A DNA stretch of 10,141 nucleotides from positions 1 to 10,141 of the forward strand of contig JAJFHB010000365.1 in NCBI GenBank assembly GCA_021775795.1. Direction: 5' to 3'. The position numbers and the translations under genes are program-made. The DNA comes from Hyphomicrobiales bacterium. GTDB lineage: Bacteria; Pseudomonadota; Alphaproteobacteria; Rhizobiales; JAJFHB01. The notes under the pieces were generated by a model. That model was not told the DNA's origin. It ran no database searches and was given only the letters and a program-made list of their open reading frames with translations. Below, in pieces: positions 1 to 6,796 of the stretch; within the stretch, counting starts at the first letter, position 1, and every line of letters starts with the position of its first letter.

Positions 1-2727
1 TCGCGCAATCTGCTTGCCCTCTTTTGTGATCGTTTCGGGATTGAATCGGGCAAGAACAGGTCGAAAGAAAAGAAAATCCTCAACACCATTGAGGAGGCTC
101 TGCAAGAGGTTCCAAGCCTTGGTGAAGACCGTATTCTGCGTCGCTTCATCAATGCAATTCTGGCGAGCCTGCGAACCAACTTCTTCCAACTTGACAAAGA
201 CGGTTGTCAGCGGCCGGCCATTGCCGTGAAGTTTCGCAGTTCGGAAGTTGAAGAGCTTCCGGAGCCAAAACCCTATGCGGAAATATTTGTCTATTCGCCG
301 GATGTTGAAGGCGTGCATCTGCGGTTTGGTAAAATTGCCCGCGGTGGCTTGCGGTGGTCTGACCGGCCGGAGGATTTCCGCACGGAAGTCCTGGGTCTGG
401 TGAAGGCGCAGCAAGTAAAAAATGCAGTGATCGTGCCGGTCGGATCCAAAGGCGGGTTCGTGCCGAAAAAGCTTTCGGCGGCAACGACACGCGATGACTT
501 TATGGCTGAAGGTATCCGCTGCTACAAAATTTTCATATCAAGCCTGCTCGATGTGACCGACAATCTGACCGCTGACAAGGTGAAGCATCCCGTCAACGTG
601 GTCCGTCACGATGACAATGATCCCTATCTGGTGGTTGCCGCAGACAAAGGCACTGCGACCTTTTCCGATATCGCAAACGGTATTTCGGAAGAGCGTGGCC
701 ATTGGCTCAGTGATGCCTTTGCGTCTGGCGGCTCGGCTGGATATGACCACAAGAAAATGGGCATCACGGCACGTGGTGGCTGGGAGGCCGTGAAGCGGCA
801 TTTCCGGGAGATGGACTGGGACATACAGTCCACGCCGTTCACCGTCATTGGGGTGGGCGATATGTCCGGAGATGTCTTCGGCAATGGCATGCTCTTGTCG
901 AAACACATCAAACTGGTGGCGGCCTTCGATCACCGGGACATTTTCATAGACCCGGATCCGGAAACGGCGGCAAACTGGAAAGAGCGGATGCGCCTCTTCA
1001 AGGCCGCACGGCTTACCTGGCAGGACTATGACAAGTCATTGATGAGTAAGGGCGGGGCAATCTACAGCCGCTCACTGAAATCCCTCGATCTCTCAGACGA
1101 GATCATGAAGCTGACGGGATTGCGTAACCGCAAGGTAACGCCGATCGAACTCATTCAGGCGCTGTTGCGCGCGGAAGCTGACCTTCTGTGGTTTGGGGGA
1201 ATAGGCACCTACATTCGGGCAACCACCGAAACGGATGATGATGCCGGTGACCGTGCGAATGATGCGCTTAGAATTACCGCACCGGAACTGAAAGTGAAGG
1301 TCATTGGCGAGGGCGCCAACCTTGGCCTGACACAACTTTCCCGTATCGAGTTTGCTCAAAATGGCGGTCGTGTGAACACCGACGCCGTTGACAATTCGGC
1401 AGGCGTCAATTCCTCCGACGTGGAGGTCAACATCAAGATTGCCCTTGGCGCTGCCGAGGAAGCGGGCCTTCTGACCCGGCCTGCCCGTAACAAGCTTCTT
1501 GCTGAAATGACCGACGAAGTGGCAAATCTCTGTCTGCGCAACAACTATATGCAAAGCCTGAGCATTTCCCTTGCCGAAAAGCAGGGCCGCGAGGAGATGG
1601 GCTTTAATCTAAGATTGATGCGCAATCTGGAGCAGGCAGGATTGCTTGACCGCGCCATTGAATTTTTGCCGGATGATCTGGAAATGACGGAGCGGGAACA
1701 GCGTGGCGAGGCGCTCGTGCGTCCTGAACTGTCCGTTCTCCTCGCCTATGCCAAGATCACGGCATACGATGAAATTCTCGCAACCTCGCTCCCCGATCAA
1801 CCCTATCTTGGGCGTGAACTTGTGGCTTACTTCCCGAGCCGCTTGCAAAAGCGTTTTCCCGAGCAGATCGAGGGGCATAGATTGCGGCGGGAAATCATAG
1901 CAACCCGGCTCGTGAACCGCATGATCAACCGGGGCGGCCCCACCTACGTGAGCCGTCTGCGCGATGATACCGGTGCAGGCATTGCCGAAATCTCCAGCGC
2001 TTTCATTCTGGCGCATGACTGTTTTGATTTTGCCGGACTGCATGCGCGGGTAGATGCGCTCGATACAAAGATTGCCAGCGCTGTGCAATTGGAGTTGTAC
2101 GAGACATTTCAGAAACTTCTGCGCCAGCAGACAATGTGGTTCCTGCGTAATGTGGCGGTCACGGGCGAGCTTGGCGGATATGTCTCCCATTATCGCGACG
2201 GCATTGACGCTCTTGATAAGGTTCTGGACAAGGTGCTGCCGGCTTCTGCTCTTGCCGCCCTAGATAAGGCGCACAAGGCCTTGCACACGCAAGGTGTCCC
2301 CCGGGATTTGGCAGCCACGATTGCCCGCCTGTCGTTCCTGTCGAGAGCGCCGGACATTGTGCTCGTAGCGGCGCAGAACAACTGGCCTATTTCTGCAGTT
2401 GCCCGGGTATTTTTCGGTCTTGGTGCGGAGCTCAACATCGACAACATTGCAGAGCGGGCATCGGATGCCGCTGCACAGGACTATTTTGAGCGACTGGCGC
2501 TTGGACGCACTATTGATGGCATCTACGCCTCGCAGCGTACGTTGTCGGCAGAGATCCTCTCGCTGTCTGGCAAGAATACCGCAAAGGCGTGGGAAAGCTG
2601 GACAAAGAGCAATGGTGATGCGCTGACGCGGGTGCGTGGGGCCATCGAGGAAATGGTGATGGGTGATGTTTCTCTGGCAAAACTCACTGTGGCCAGCAGT
2701 TACCTGACGGATCTTTCCGCCAAGTAG
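1..2727 (+). CDS. gdh2: NAD-specific glutamate dehydrogenase, large type (5' partial)
   Basis: Oxidative deamination of L-glutamate to 2-oxoglutarate and ammonium with NAD+, a cytoplasmic catabolic enzyme. The frame is open from base 1 to a TAG stop at 2725-2727, giving 908 residues of a family usually near 1,600, so roughly the N-terminal 40 percent lies left of the window. The GTG at 226 is not a start: the same frame reads through the family-like stretch LRTNFFQ before it. Visible are the catalytic-domain block ARGGLRWSDRPEDFRTEVLG, the substrate-lysine region GSKGGFVPKK (about residues 148-157 of the fragment) and the dinucleotide-binding block GVGDMSGDVFGNGML near bases 850-894, followed by the long helical C-terminal region of this class. 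No frameshift or missing motif is seen. Family assignment is near certain. The symbol (gdh2/gdhZ) varies between genomes. Confidence 0.95.
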   Translation, partial: SRNLLALFCDRFGIESGKNRSKEKKILNTIEEALQEVPSLGEDRILRRFINAILASLRTNFFQLDKDGCQRPAIAVKFRSSEVEELPEPKPYAEIFVYSPDVEGVHLRFGKIARGGLRWSDRPEDFRTEVLGLVKAQQVKNAVIVPVGSKGGFVPKKLSAATTRDDFMAEGIRCYKIFISSLLDVTDNLTADKVKHPVNVVRHDDNDPYLVVAADKGTATFSDIANGISEERGHWLSDAFASGGSAGYDHKKMGITARGGWEAVKRHFREMDWDIQSTPFTVIGVGDMSGDVFGNGMLLSKHIKLVAAFDHRDIFIDPDPETAANWKERMRLFKAARLTWQDYDKSLMSKGGAIYSRSLKSLDLSDEIMKLTGLRNRKVTPIELIQALLRAEADLLWFGGIGTYIRATTETDDDAGDRANDALRITAPELKVKVIGEGANLGLTQLSRIEFAQNGGRVNTDAVDNSAGVNSSDVEVNIKIALGAAEEAGLLTRPARNKLLAEMTDEVANLCLRNNYMQSLSISLAEKQGREEMGFNLRLMRNLEQAGLLDRAIEFLPDDLEMTEREQRGEALVRPELSVLLAYAKITAYDEILATSLPDQPYLGRELVAYFPSRLQKRFPEQIEGHRLRREIIATRLVNRMINRGGPTYVSRLRDDTGAGIAEISSAFILAHDCFDFAGLHARVDALDTKIASAVQLELYETFQKLLRQQTMWFLRNVAVTGELGGYVSHYRDGIDALDKVLDKVLPASALAALDKAHKALHTQGVPRDLAATIARLSFLSRAPDIVLVAAQNNWPISAVARVFFGLGAELNIDNIAERASDAAAQDYFERLALGRTIDGIYASQRTLSAEILSLSGKNTAKAWESWTKSNGDALTRVRGAIEEMVMGDVSLAKLTVASSYLTDLSAK

Positions 2728-2732
2728 GCGCT

Positions 2733-2744
2733 CTCTTCAAAGAG
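2733..2744. repeat. Small inverted repeat after the GDH stop
   Basis: CTCTT-CA-AAGAG lies six bases after the GDH stop codon, possibly enclosed by an outer GGCG (2727-2730) and CGCC (2752-2755). It could be part of a weak terminator for the dehydrogenase gene, but there is no following T run and the internal loop is asymmetric. Its role is unproven. Confidence 0.25.
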
Positions 2745-2810
2745 TTGTGCGTCGCCAAGGCCTTCTCATTGACGTAAGGTTCCCCCCTTCAGGGTTTGTC
2801 CTGCGTTTAT

Positions 2811-2820
2811 GAGGAGGTGA
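2811..2820 (+). promoter_or_regulatory. Very strong Shine-Dalgarno of the dodecin gene
   Basis: GAGGAGGTGA contains AGGAGGTGA, complementary over nine bases to the usual 3' end of 16S rRNA. GGAGG ends six bases before the ATG at 2824. This fixes the start of the small downstream gene and predicts efficient translation. No other gene start in the window has a site this good. Confidence 0.85.
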
Positions 2821-2823
2821 GTT

Positions 2824-3027
2824 ATGGCAGTGCATAAGGTAATCGAATTGATGGCGGAATCTTCCAAAGGCTGGGAAGAGGCTGCCCAGGCTGCAGTCAC
2901 GGAAGCATCCAAGACCGTCAAGGGCATCAAGTCAGTTTGGCTCAAAGATATGTCCGCTGAAGTTGACGACGACGGCAACATTCAGAAGTATCGCGTCAAC
3001 TGCAAGATGACCTTCGAAATCAAGTAA
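2824..3027 (+). CDS. Dodecin family protein
   Basis: A 67-residue cytoplasmic protein of the dodecin family, small beta-alpha-beta-beta subunits that form hollow dodecamers storing flavins or, in some members, binding other ligands such as calcium. The N-terminal strand VHKVIELMAESSKGWEEA leads into a helix rich in Ala and Glu (about 14-33), then two strands ending in YRVNCKMTFEIK, the usual dodecin C-terminus and length. Counting back from the conserved Tyr56, the position of the flavin-stacking Trp of haloarchaeal dodecin is Val38, with Trp39 next to it, and the flavin-contacting Gln is Arg57. This places it in the widespread 'YRV' branch rather than the classical flavin-storing branch. It follows GDH on the same strand after 96 bases and may have its own promoter. 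Family assignment is confident. The ligand is open. Confidence 0.93.
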   Translation: MAVHKVIELMAESSKGWEEAAQAAVTEASKTVKGIKSVWLKDMSAEVDDDGNIQKYRVNCKMTFEIK

Positions 3028-3042
3028 AGCCCGGTACTGCGC

Positions 3043-3086
3043 CGCCCTAGACCGTTTCCGTATCAACGTGAAACGATCTAGTGGCG
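3043..3086. terminator. Convergent hairpin shared by the dodecin gene and purH
   Basis: The left arm CGCCCTAGACCGTTTC (3043-3058) pairs with the right arm GAAACGATCTAGTGGCG (3070-3086) around an 11-base loop, with one bulge and one G-T type mismatch. It lies between two genes pointing at each other, and its right arm covers the last codons and the TAG stop of purH. There is no clear T run on either side, so it may act as a bidirectional terminator or as an mRNA 3'-end stabilising hairpin. The inverted repeat itself is directly visible. Confidence 0.6.
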
Positions 3087-4670
3087 GAAGTGGCGCATGC
3101 CAGTAAACACCATAGCAAGCCCGGCGTCGTCAGCGGCGGCGATAACTTCGTCATCACGCATGGAGCCGCCGGGCTGTATCACGGCCGTAGCACCGGCCTC
3201 TGCAGCCTGTAGCAAGCCGTCGGCAAACGGGAAGAAGGCATCTGAAGCCACGACGGATCCCTTCGCAAGCGGCTCATCCTGACCAAGGGCCTCAGCCGCA
3301 TCGGCAGATTTGCGTGCGGCAATTCGGGCGGAATCCAGCCTGCTCATTTGTCCAGCCCCCACGCCTACGGTTGCTTCGTCCCTGGCGTAGACAATGGCGT
3401 TTGACTTCACGTGCTTGGCGATGCGCCAGGCGAAAAGAAGGTCACGCATCTCTGCTTCGCTTGGGGACCTCCGCGTAACCGTGTTCAAATCAGAAAGGTT
3501 GATGCAGCCGGAATCACGTGATTGCACCAGCATGCCGCCGGCGACAGCCTTGAAATTCAGTCCTGGTGTACGGGGATCGGCAAGGCCGTCGGTTAGAAGC
3601 AACCTTAGATTTTGCTTGCCAGCAATAATCTCAAGGGCGCCGTCGCTGGCGTTGGGTGCGATAATCACTTCCGTGAAGACAGTTACAATTTCTGCTGCAA
3701 CTTCTTCGTCAATTGTCCGGTTAAGGGCAACAATTCCGCCAAAAGCGCTTACCGGATCACAGGCAAGCGCTTGTTTATAGGCTTGGCTGAGTGAGGCTGC
3801 GATGGCCGCACCACAAGGGTTTGCGTGTTTTACAATCACCACAGCTGCATGCTGTCCCGGGTCAAACTCACTGACGCATTCAAATGCGGCATCCGTGTCA
3901 TTTATATTGTTATAGCTCAGCTCCTTGCCCTGTAACTGACGGGCGCTGGCAACGCCGGGCCGTGATGTGCCGCCGACATAGAAACCTGCATGCTGATGGG
4001 GGTTTTCGCCGTAGCGCAGGGTTTGTGCGAGTTGTCCGCCAAAGGCCCGATAGACGGGAGCTTCTTCGTCAATTTCAGCCGCAAACCAATTGCTGATGGC
4101 AGCGTCATAGGTTGCTGTACGGGCGAATGCTTTCGCAGCCAGGGCGCGCCGTGTTTCGGCCCGGGTAGCGCCGCCGGTTTCGCGCAACTCTTCGGCGATC
4201 CGATCATAGTCTGCGACATCAACGATGACGGTTACGCCATCGTGGTTTTTGGCAGCAGCGCGGATCATCGCCGGGCCGCCAATGTCAATATTCTCGACGC
4301 ATTCCTCAAATCCGGCGCCACGGGCGACAGCTGCTTCGAAGGGGTAGAGATTGACCACCAGTAGATCAATGTCGGGAATGTTGTGCTCAGACTGTGCCGC
4401 CCGATGTTCGGCATTTCCTCTCATGGCAAGAAGTCCGCCATGTATGGTGGGGTGCAAAGTCTTTACACGCCCGTCCATGATTTCCGGAAACCCGGTTACC
4501 TCACTGACGTCGCACACCGGAATGTCCGCCTCGCGAATGGCCCTGGCCGTTCCACCGGTGGAGAGTAATTCCACACCCAAAGCGTTCAGTCGGCGGGCAA
4601 ACTCTATCAGACCCGTCTTGTCCGAAACGGAGATGAGGGCGCGCTTTATGGGTGTATCTGCGCTGGTCAT
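3078..4670 (-). CDS. purH: Bifunctional AICAR formyltransferase / IMP cyclohydrolase
   Basis: Catalyses the last two steps of de novo IMP synthesis: 10-formyl-THF-dependent formylation of AICAR to FAICAR, then ring closure to IMP. The 530-residue product is full length. The N-terminal MGS-like cyclohydrolase domain (about 1-145) shows [15 protein letters not shown] (35-42), GRVKTLHP and [16 protein letters not shown] (127-142). The transformylase domain shows RYGENPHQ (219-226), LSYNNIND and KHANPCG (281-287), in which Lys-His is the catalytic pair known from ATIC enzymes. The C-terminus has the typical [10 protein letters not shown] and ends GMRHFRH. The start ATG (4668-4670) is the one matching the family N-terminus, with a weak AAGG ribosome site upstream. 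The gene is divergent from the HAD gene and convergent with the dodecin gene, so it is probably transcribed from its own promoter in the 184-base gap. Confidence 0.98.
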   Translation of the reverse strand: MTSADTPIKRALISVSDKTGLIEFARRLNALGVELLSTGGTARAIREADIPVCDVSEVTGFPEIMDGRVKTLHPTIHGGLLAMRGNAEHRAAQSEHNIPDIDLLVVNLYPFEAAVARGAGFEECVENIDIGGPAMIRAAAKNHDGVTVIVDVADYDRIAEELRETGGATRAETRRALAAKAFARTATYDAAISNWFAAEIDEEAPVYRAFGGQLAQTLRYGENPHQHAGFYVGGTSRPGVASARQLQGKELSYNNINDTDAAFECVSEFDPGQHAAVVIVKHANPCGAAIAASLSQAYKQALACDPVSAFGGIVALNRTIDEEVAAEIVTVFTEVIIAPNASDGALEIIAGKQNLRLLLTDGLADPRTPGLNFKAVAGGMLVQSRDSGCINLSDLNTVTRRSPSEAEMRDLLFAWRIAKHVKSNAIVYARDEATVGVGAGQMSRLDSARIAARKSADAAEALGQDEPLAKGSVVASDAFFPFADGLLQAAEAGATAVIQPGGSMRDDEVIAAADDAGLAMVFTGMRHFRH

Positions 4671-4854
4671 GTGAATGTGCCTTGTCTGCTCGTCGTGTCA
4701 CCGGCGGATACCATGTGCCGGCCTGTTGCGCAAAGAGCGTGAAAGGACGCAGGCAGCATAAACCTCGTGACGAGGCAAATGACACAAGTGTGTGTTATGG
4801 ATTGGGCTGGCTGGGCTTAGGTTGCATTCGTTTAACGGCAGGGAGTTTCGAGGC
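4671..4854. promoter_or_regulatory. Divergent intergenic region, purH / HAD hydrolase
   Basis: This is the longest non-coding stretch in the window (184 bases) and must hold the purH promoter and probably that of the HAD gene. It contains three small symmetric sites: TTGCGCAA at 4726-4733, CCTCG-TGA-CGAGG at 4763-4775, and ACAC-AA-GTGT at 4782-4791. On the minus strand TTGTGT followed 19 bases later by TTTATG is a poor promoter candidate. I saw no convincing -35/-10 pair on either strand and no riboswitch-like structure. The regulatory role is inferred from gene orientation. Confidence 0.4.
4763..4775. repeat. Perfect 5-base inverted repeat in the divergent region
   Basis: CCTCG-TGA-CGAGG has two perfect 5-base arms around three bases. 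It sits about 90 bases from both flanking starts, where a regulator operator would be reasonable. It is short enough to occur by chance, and no protein is assigned. Confidence 0.3.
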
Positions 4855-5577
4855 ATGAGCATTGCGTCCATTAAAGCACTCACGTTTGACACTGGTGGAA
4901 CAATTCTTGATTGGCATTCAGGGTTTAGCGGGGCGCTTGCGGAAGCTGGCCGGAGGCACGGCCTTGAAAAAGACTGGAACAAACTCGCCAACGACATGCG
5001 TCGCGGCAGCTTGCAGAAAATGATCAATCTGGGAGAACATGAGCCCCCGGCGTATAATTTCGATGGCGCTCACAGGGCAACGCTTGATGAAGTTATTGCG
5101 GAAAACGGGCTGGATGTTTTTTCTGCCGAAGAACGCCGCGCCATCTGGTGGGAGTGTGCGCACAATCTGCAATGCTGGCCTGACTTCCCGGCGGTATTAC
5201 CCAAGCTCCGGGCGCACTACATTGCAGCCTCCTTCACAATTTTGAGCTTCCGGATCATCATCGACACAGCGAAGCGAAATGGCTTGAGCTGGGACGCGGT
5301 TATCTCTTGTGAAGCGATCGGAAAGTACAAGCTGTTACCGGAAGCTTATGAAACAGCCGCCCGCTTTCTGCAACTCGAACCCGCAGAGTGCTGCATGGTC
5401 GCCTGTCACAACTTTGACCTGGATGCCGCCCGCGTCGTCGGCTTCAAGACCGCCTTCGTGCGCCGGCCTGATGAGTGGGGAGCCGAAGGCCCACCTGATC
5501 CCGAGCCGAATTCAGACTGCGACATCATTGTGGATAGTTTTCCGGAGCTGGCAGAAGCGCTGGGTGTGAGCGCCTAG
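4855..5577 (+). CDS. HAD-superfamily hydrolase, haloacid dehalogenase type II group
   Basis: A 240-residue HAD-fold hydrolase, probably cytoplasmic. Motif I is FDTGGTILDW with nucleophile Asp12 and Thr16. Motif II is LSF with Ser131. Motif III is GKYKLLPEAY with Lys159 and Tyr165, spaced as in L-2-haloacid dehalogenase. Motif IV is ACHNFDLDAAR with Asp188. A helical cap lies between motifs I and II. By motif alignment, the halide-cradle Asn after the motif II Ser is Phe132, and Ser175 and Asn177 of L-DEX become Ala183 and His185, so true dehalogenase activity is doubtful and phosphatase-like or other hydrolysis is possible. I chose ATG 4855 because it gives the usual N-terminus and has purine-rich GGGAG/GAGG before it. 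An in-frame ATG at 4792 would add 21 atypical residues. It is divergent from purH and overlaps the cupin gene end by four bases. Confidence 0.85.
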   Translation: MSIASIKALTFDTGGTILDWHSGFSGALAEAGRRHGLEKDWNKLANDMRRGSLQKMINLGEHEPPAYNFDGAHRATLDEVIAENGLDVFSAEERRAIWWECAHNLQCWPDFPAVLPKLRAHYIAASFTILSFRIIIDTAKRNGLSWDAVISCEAIGKYKLLPEAYETAARFLQLEPAECCMVACHNFDLDAARVVGFKTAFVRRPDEWGAEGPPDPEPNSDCDIIVDSFPELAEALGVSA

Positions 5578-5585
5578 AGCGTATC
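5573..5585. repeat. Half-copy of the 3046-3058 gene-end motif
   Basis: CCTAGAGCGTATC here matches CCTAGACCGTTTC at 3046-3058 in 11 of 13 bases. Both lie at junctions of converging genes, and in both places a CTAG supplies or adjoins a stop codon. Here the matching right arm is absent, so no hairpin forms. It may be a decayed copy of an intergenic palindromic element, or a chance match. Confidence 0.35.
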
Positions 5586-6695
5586 GTGTGTGCGAGTTGC
5601 AAATGTGCCGGGAAGTGAAACTTCGAGAAGTTCCAGGCCTTCTGAGCAGTTCGAAAAACGTGTGCTCATGTCAGGCGGGATCACAAAAGCATCACCGGCG
5701 GTGAGATCGGATGGTTCTCGACCCTGGCCCTCCAGGGTCATGGTGCCGTCAAGAACAAAGGTGAAGAGTATGTCGGTATCATGGCTTGTGATCGCCGGTT
5801 GGCGACCGCCAGAAAAGGCTGCGACCTGGACATTTGCGACGCCACCCGTTGATGCGGTGATGCCGGTGTCGCGGACCTGAAAGCCCTCGATCCGCCATGG
5901 CTTCCACACAGCCTCTGCCACTTTGTGGTGGCAAAATGTCTGGCCACCGAAAGCCCGGTCCGGATTGAGAGTGTTTGTCGGCAACTCCAGGTCGTGATCG
6001 ATGGTTGTGATGTGTTCTGCGGGCACACCGATTTCGATGACTTCAACCCCGTCCGATGCTTCGAGCACCCGGTGGCGGATCTCCGGCGGTTGGGTGACGC
6101 AATCGCCGGCAGTCAGGGTGATGGCTTCTCCCTGATCTTCATAGACGACACGAACCCAGCCCCGGTAACAATAGATCAACTGAAAACCGACGGTGTGATA
6201 GTGCACCATATCGGGCACAGGGCCGCCATCGGGAATGCGGATGTGTGAGGCGATGATTGAGCCACCGAGGCGACCCGGAATGAGGTCGCGATAATGCATC
6301 CCTGCCCGACCGATCACCCACGGCTCCCTGTCTTTGAGCCTGCGCACGACAAATGCGTGCTCGGTTTCAGGTGCAATGAGCGGAGGATTTGCCGCGCAAA
6401 TTTCAATGCGAGTGCCGTTTGGCGCCACCATCTCACGCTCACCGCCGGCAAATAGGTCAGGGTTGTCGCACATCAGCCGCAACGTGCCGGGGGCTTCAGC
6501 AGCGCCGCGTACCAGTCGCACTCTCACCCCATGGCCTGAAAGTACAGCCACTGCCGGGTCATCGGCAGGGAAGATCGTGTCGAGCCTGAAGCCCAGTCTT
6601 TTCATGAAGAACGGCAGGTCTTCGTTAAGATCACTCGTCGGCAGAAGAAACTCTGCCAAGATACCGGTCGATGTGGTCTGGTGCGGCGGTGTCAT
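5574..6695 (-). CDS. VOC-cupin-cupin fusion protein, possible dioxygenase or isomerase
   Basis: A 373-residue protein with three parts. Residues about 14-100 look like a single glyoxalase/VOC half-module. Residues about 126-225 form a cupin, and about 266-365 a second cupin that is visibly a duplicate of the first (compare GMHYRDLIPGRLGG with GFQVRDTGITASTGG). The first cupin has HYH (165, 167), Gln172 in place of the usual Glu, and His208 in GDCVTQPPEIRH, so it can still bind a metal. The second has Thr303, His305, Leu310 and Thr345 at these places and is probably structural. There is no signal peptide or membrane segment. Bicupins of this kind include gentisate- and quercetin-type dioxygenases and sugar-binding proteins, but I cannot name a substrate. 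It lies 101 bases after the heparinase-like gene on the same strand and converges on the HAD gene. A ribosome site AGGGGA lies 10 bases before the ATG. Confidence 0.8.
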   Translation of the reverse strand: MTPPHQTTSTGILAEFLLPTSDLNEDLPFFMKRLGFRLDTIFPADDPAVAVLSGHGVRVRLVRGAAEAPGTLRLMCDNPDLFAGGEREMVAPNGTRIEICAANPPLIAPETEHAFVVRRLKDREPWVIGRAGMHYRDLIPGRLGGSIIASHIRIPDGGPVPDMVHYHTVGFQLIYCYRGWVRVVYEDQGEAITLTAGDCVTQPPEIRHRVLEASDGVEVIEIGVPAEHITTIDHDLELPTNTLNPDRAFGGQTFCHHKVAEAVWKPWRIEGFQVRDTGITASTGGVANVQVAAFSGGRQPAITSHDTDILFTFVLDGTMTLEGQGREPSDLTAGDAFVIPPDMSTRFSNCSEGLELLEVSLPGTFATRTHDTL

Positions 6696-6729
6696 GGTGC
6701 ATAAATCCCCTGAACTGCAGCCTCAATCA

Positions 6730-6746
6730 ATGCCTCAAACAGGCAT
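6730..6746. repeat. Perfect inverted repeat in the cupin leader
   Basis: ATGCCT-CAAAC-AGGCAT has two perfect 6-base arms around a 5-base loop. It lies in the 101-base gap between the heparinase-like stop and the cupin start. On the minus strand a CGGG-CAA-CCCG hairpin precedes it, nearer to the heparinase stop. The two could form a weak terminator or attenuator separating the cupin gene from the upstream unit, or an operator. There is no T run. Confidence 0.35.
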
Positions 6747-6796
6747 GAACCGCAATGCGCCGAGACGTCCCGGGTTGCCCGAGAAACTATGGAGGA

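Noticed and set aside
226..228. GTG as start of an 833-residue glutamate dehydrogenase
   Set aside because: The frame is open to base 1 and the upstream residues match the same family, so this codon is internal.
1093..2190. Long antisense reading frames (153 and 193 residues) opposite the dehydrogenase
   Set aside because: They have no recognisable domain, lie wholly within a strongly conserved gene, and are expected by chance in GC-rich DNA.
2769..2797. TTGACG at 2769-2774 as the -35 box of a dodecin promoter
   Set aside because: No acceptable -10 hexamer lies 16-18 bases downstream; the promoter may exist but is not visible.
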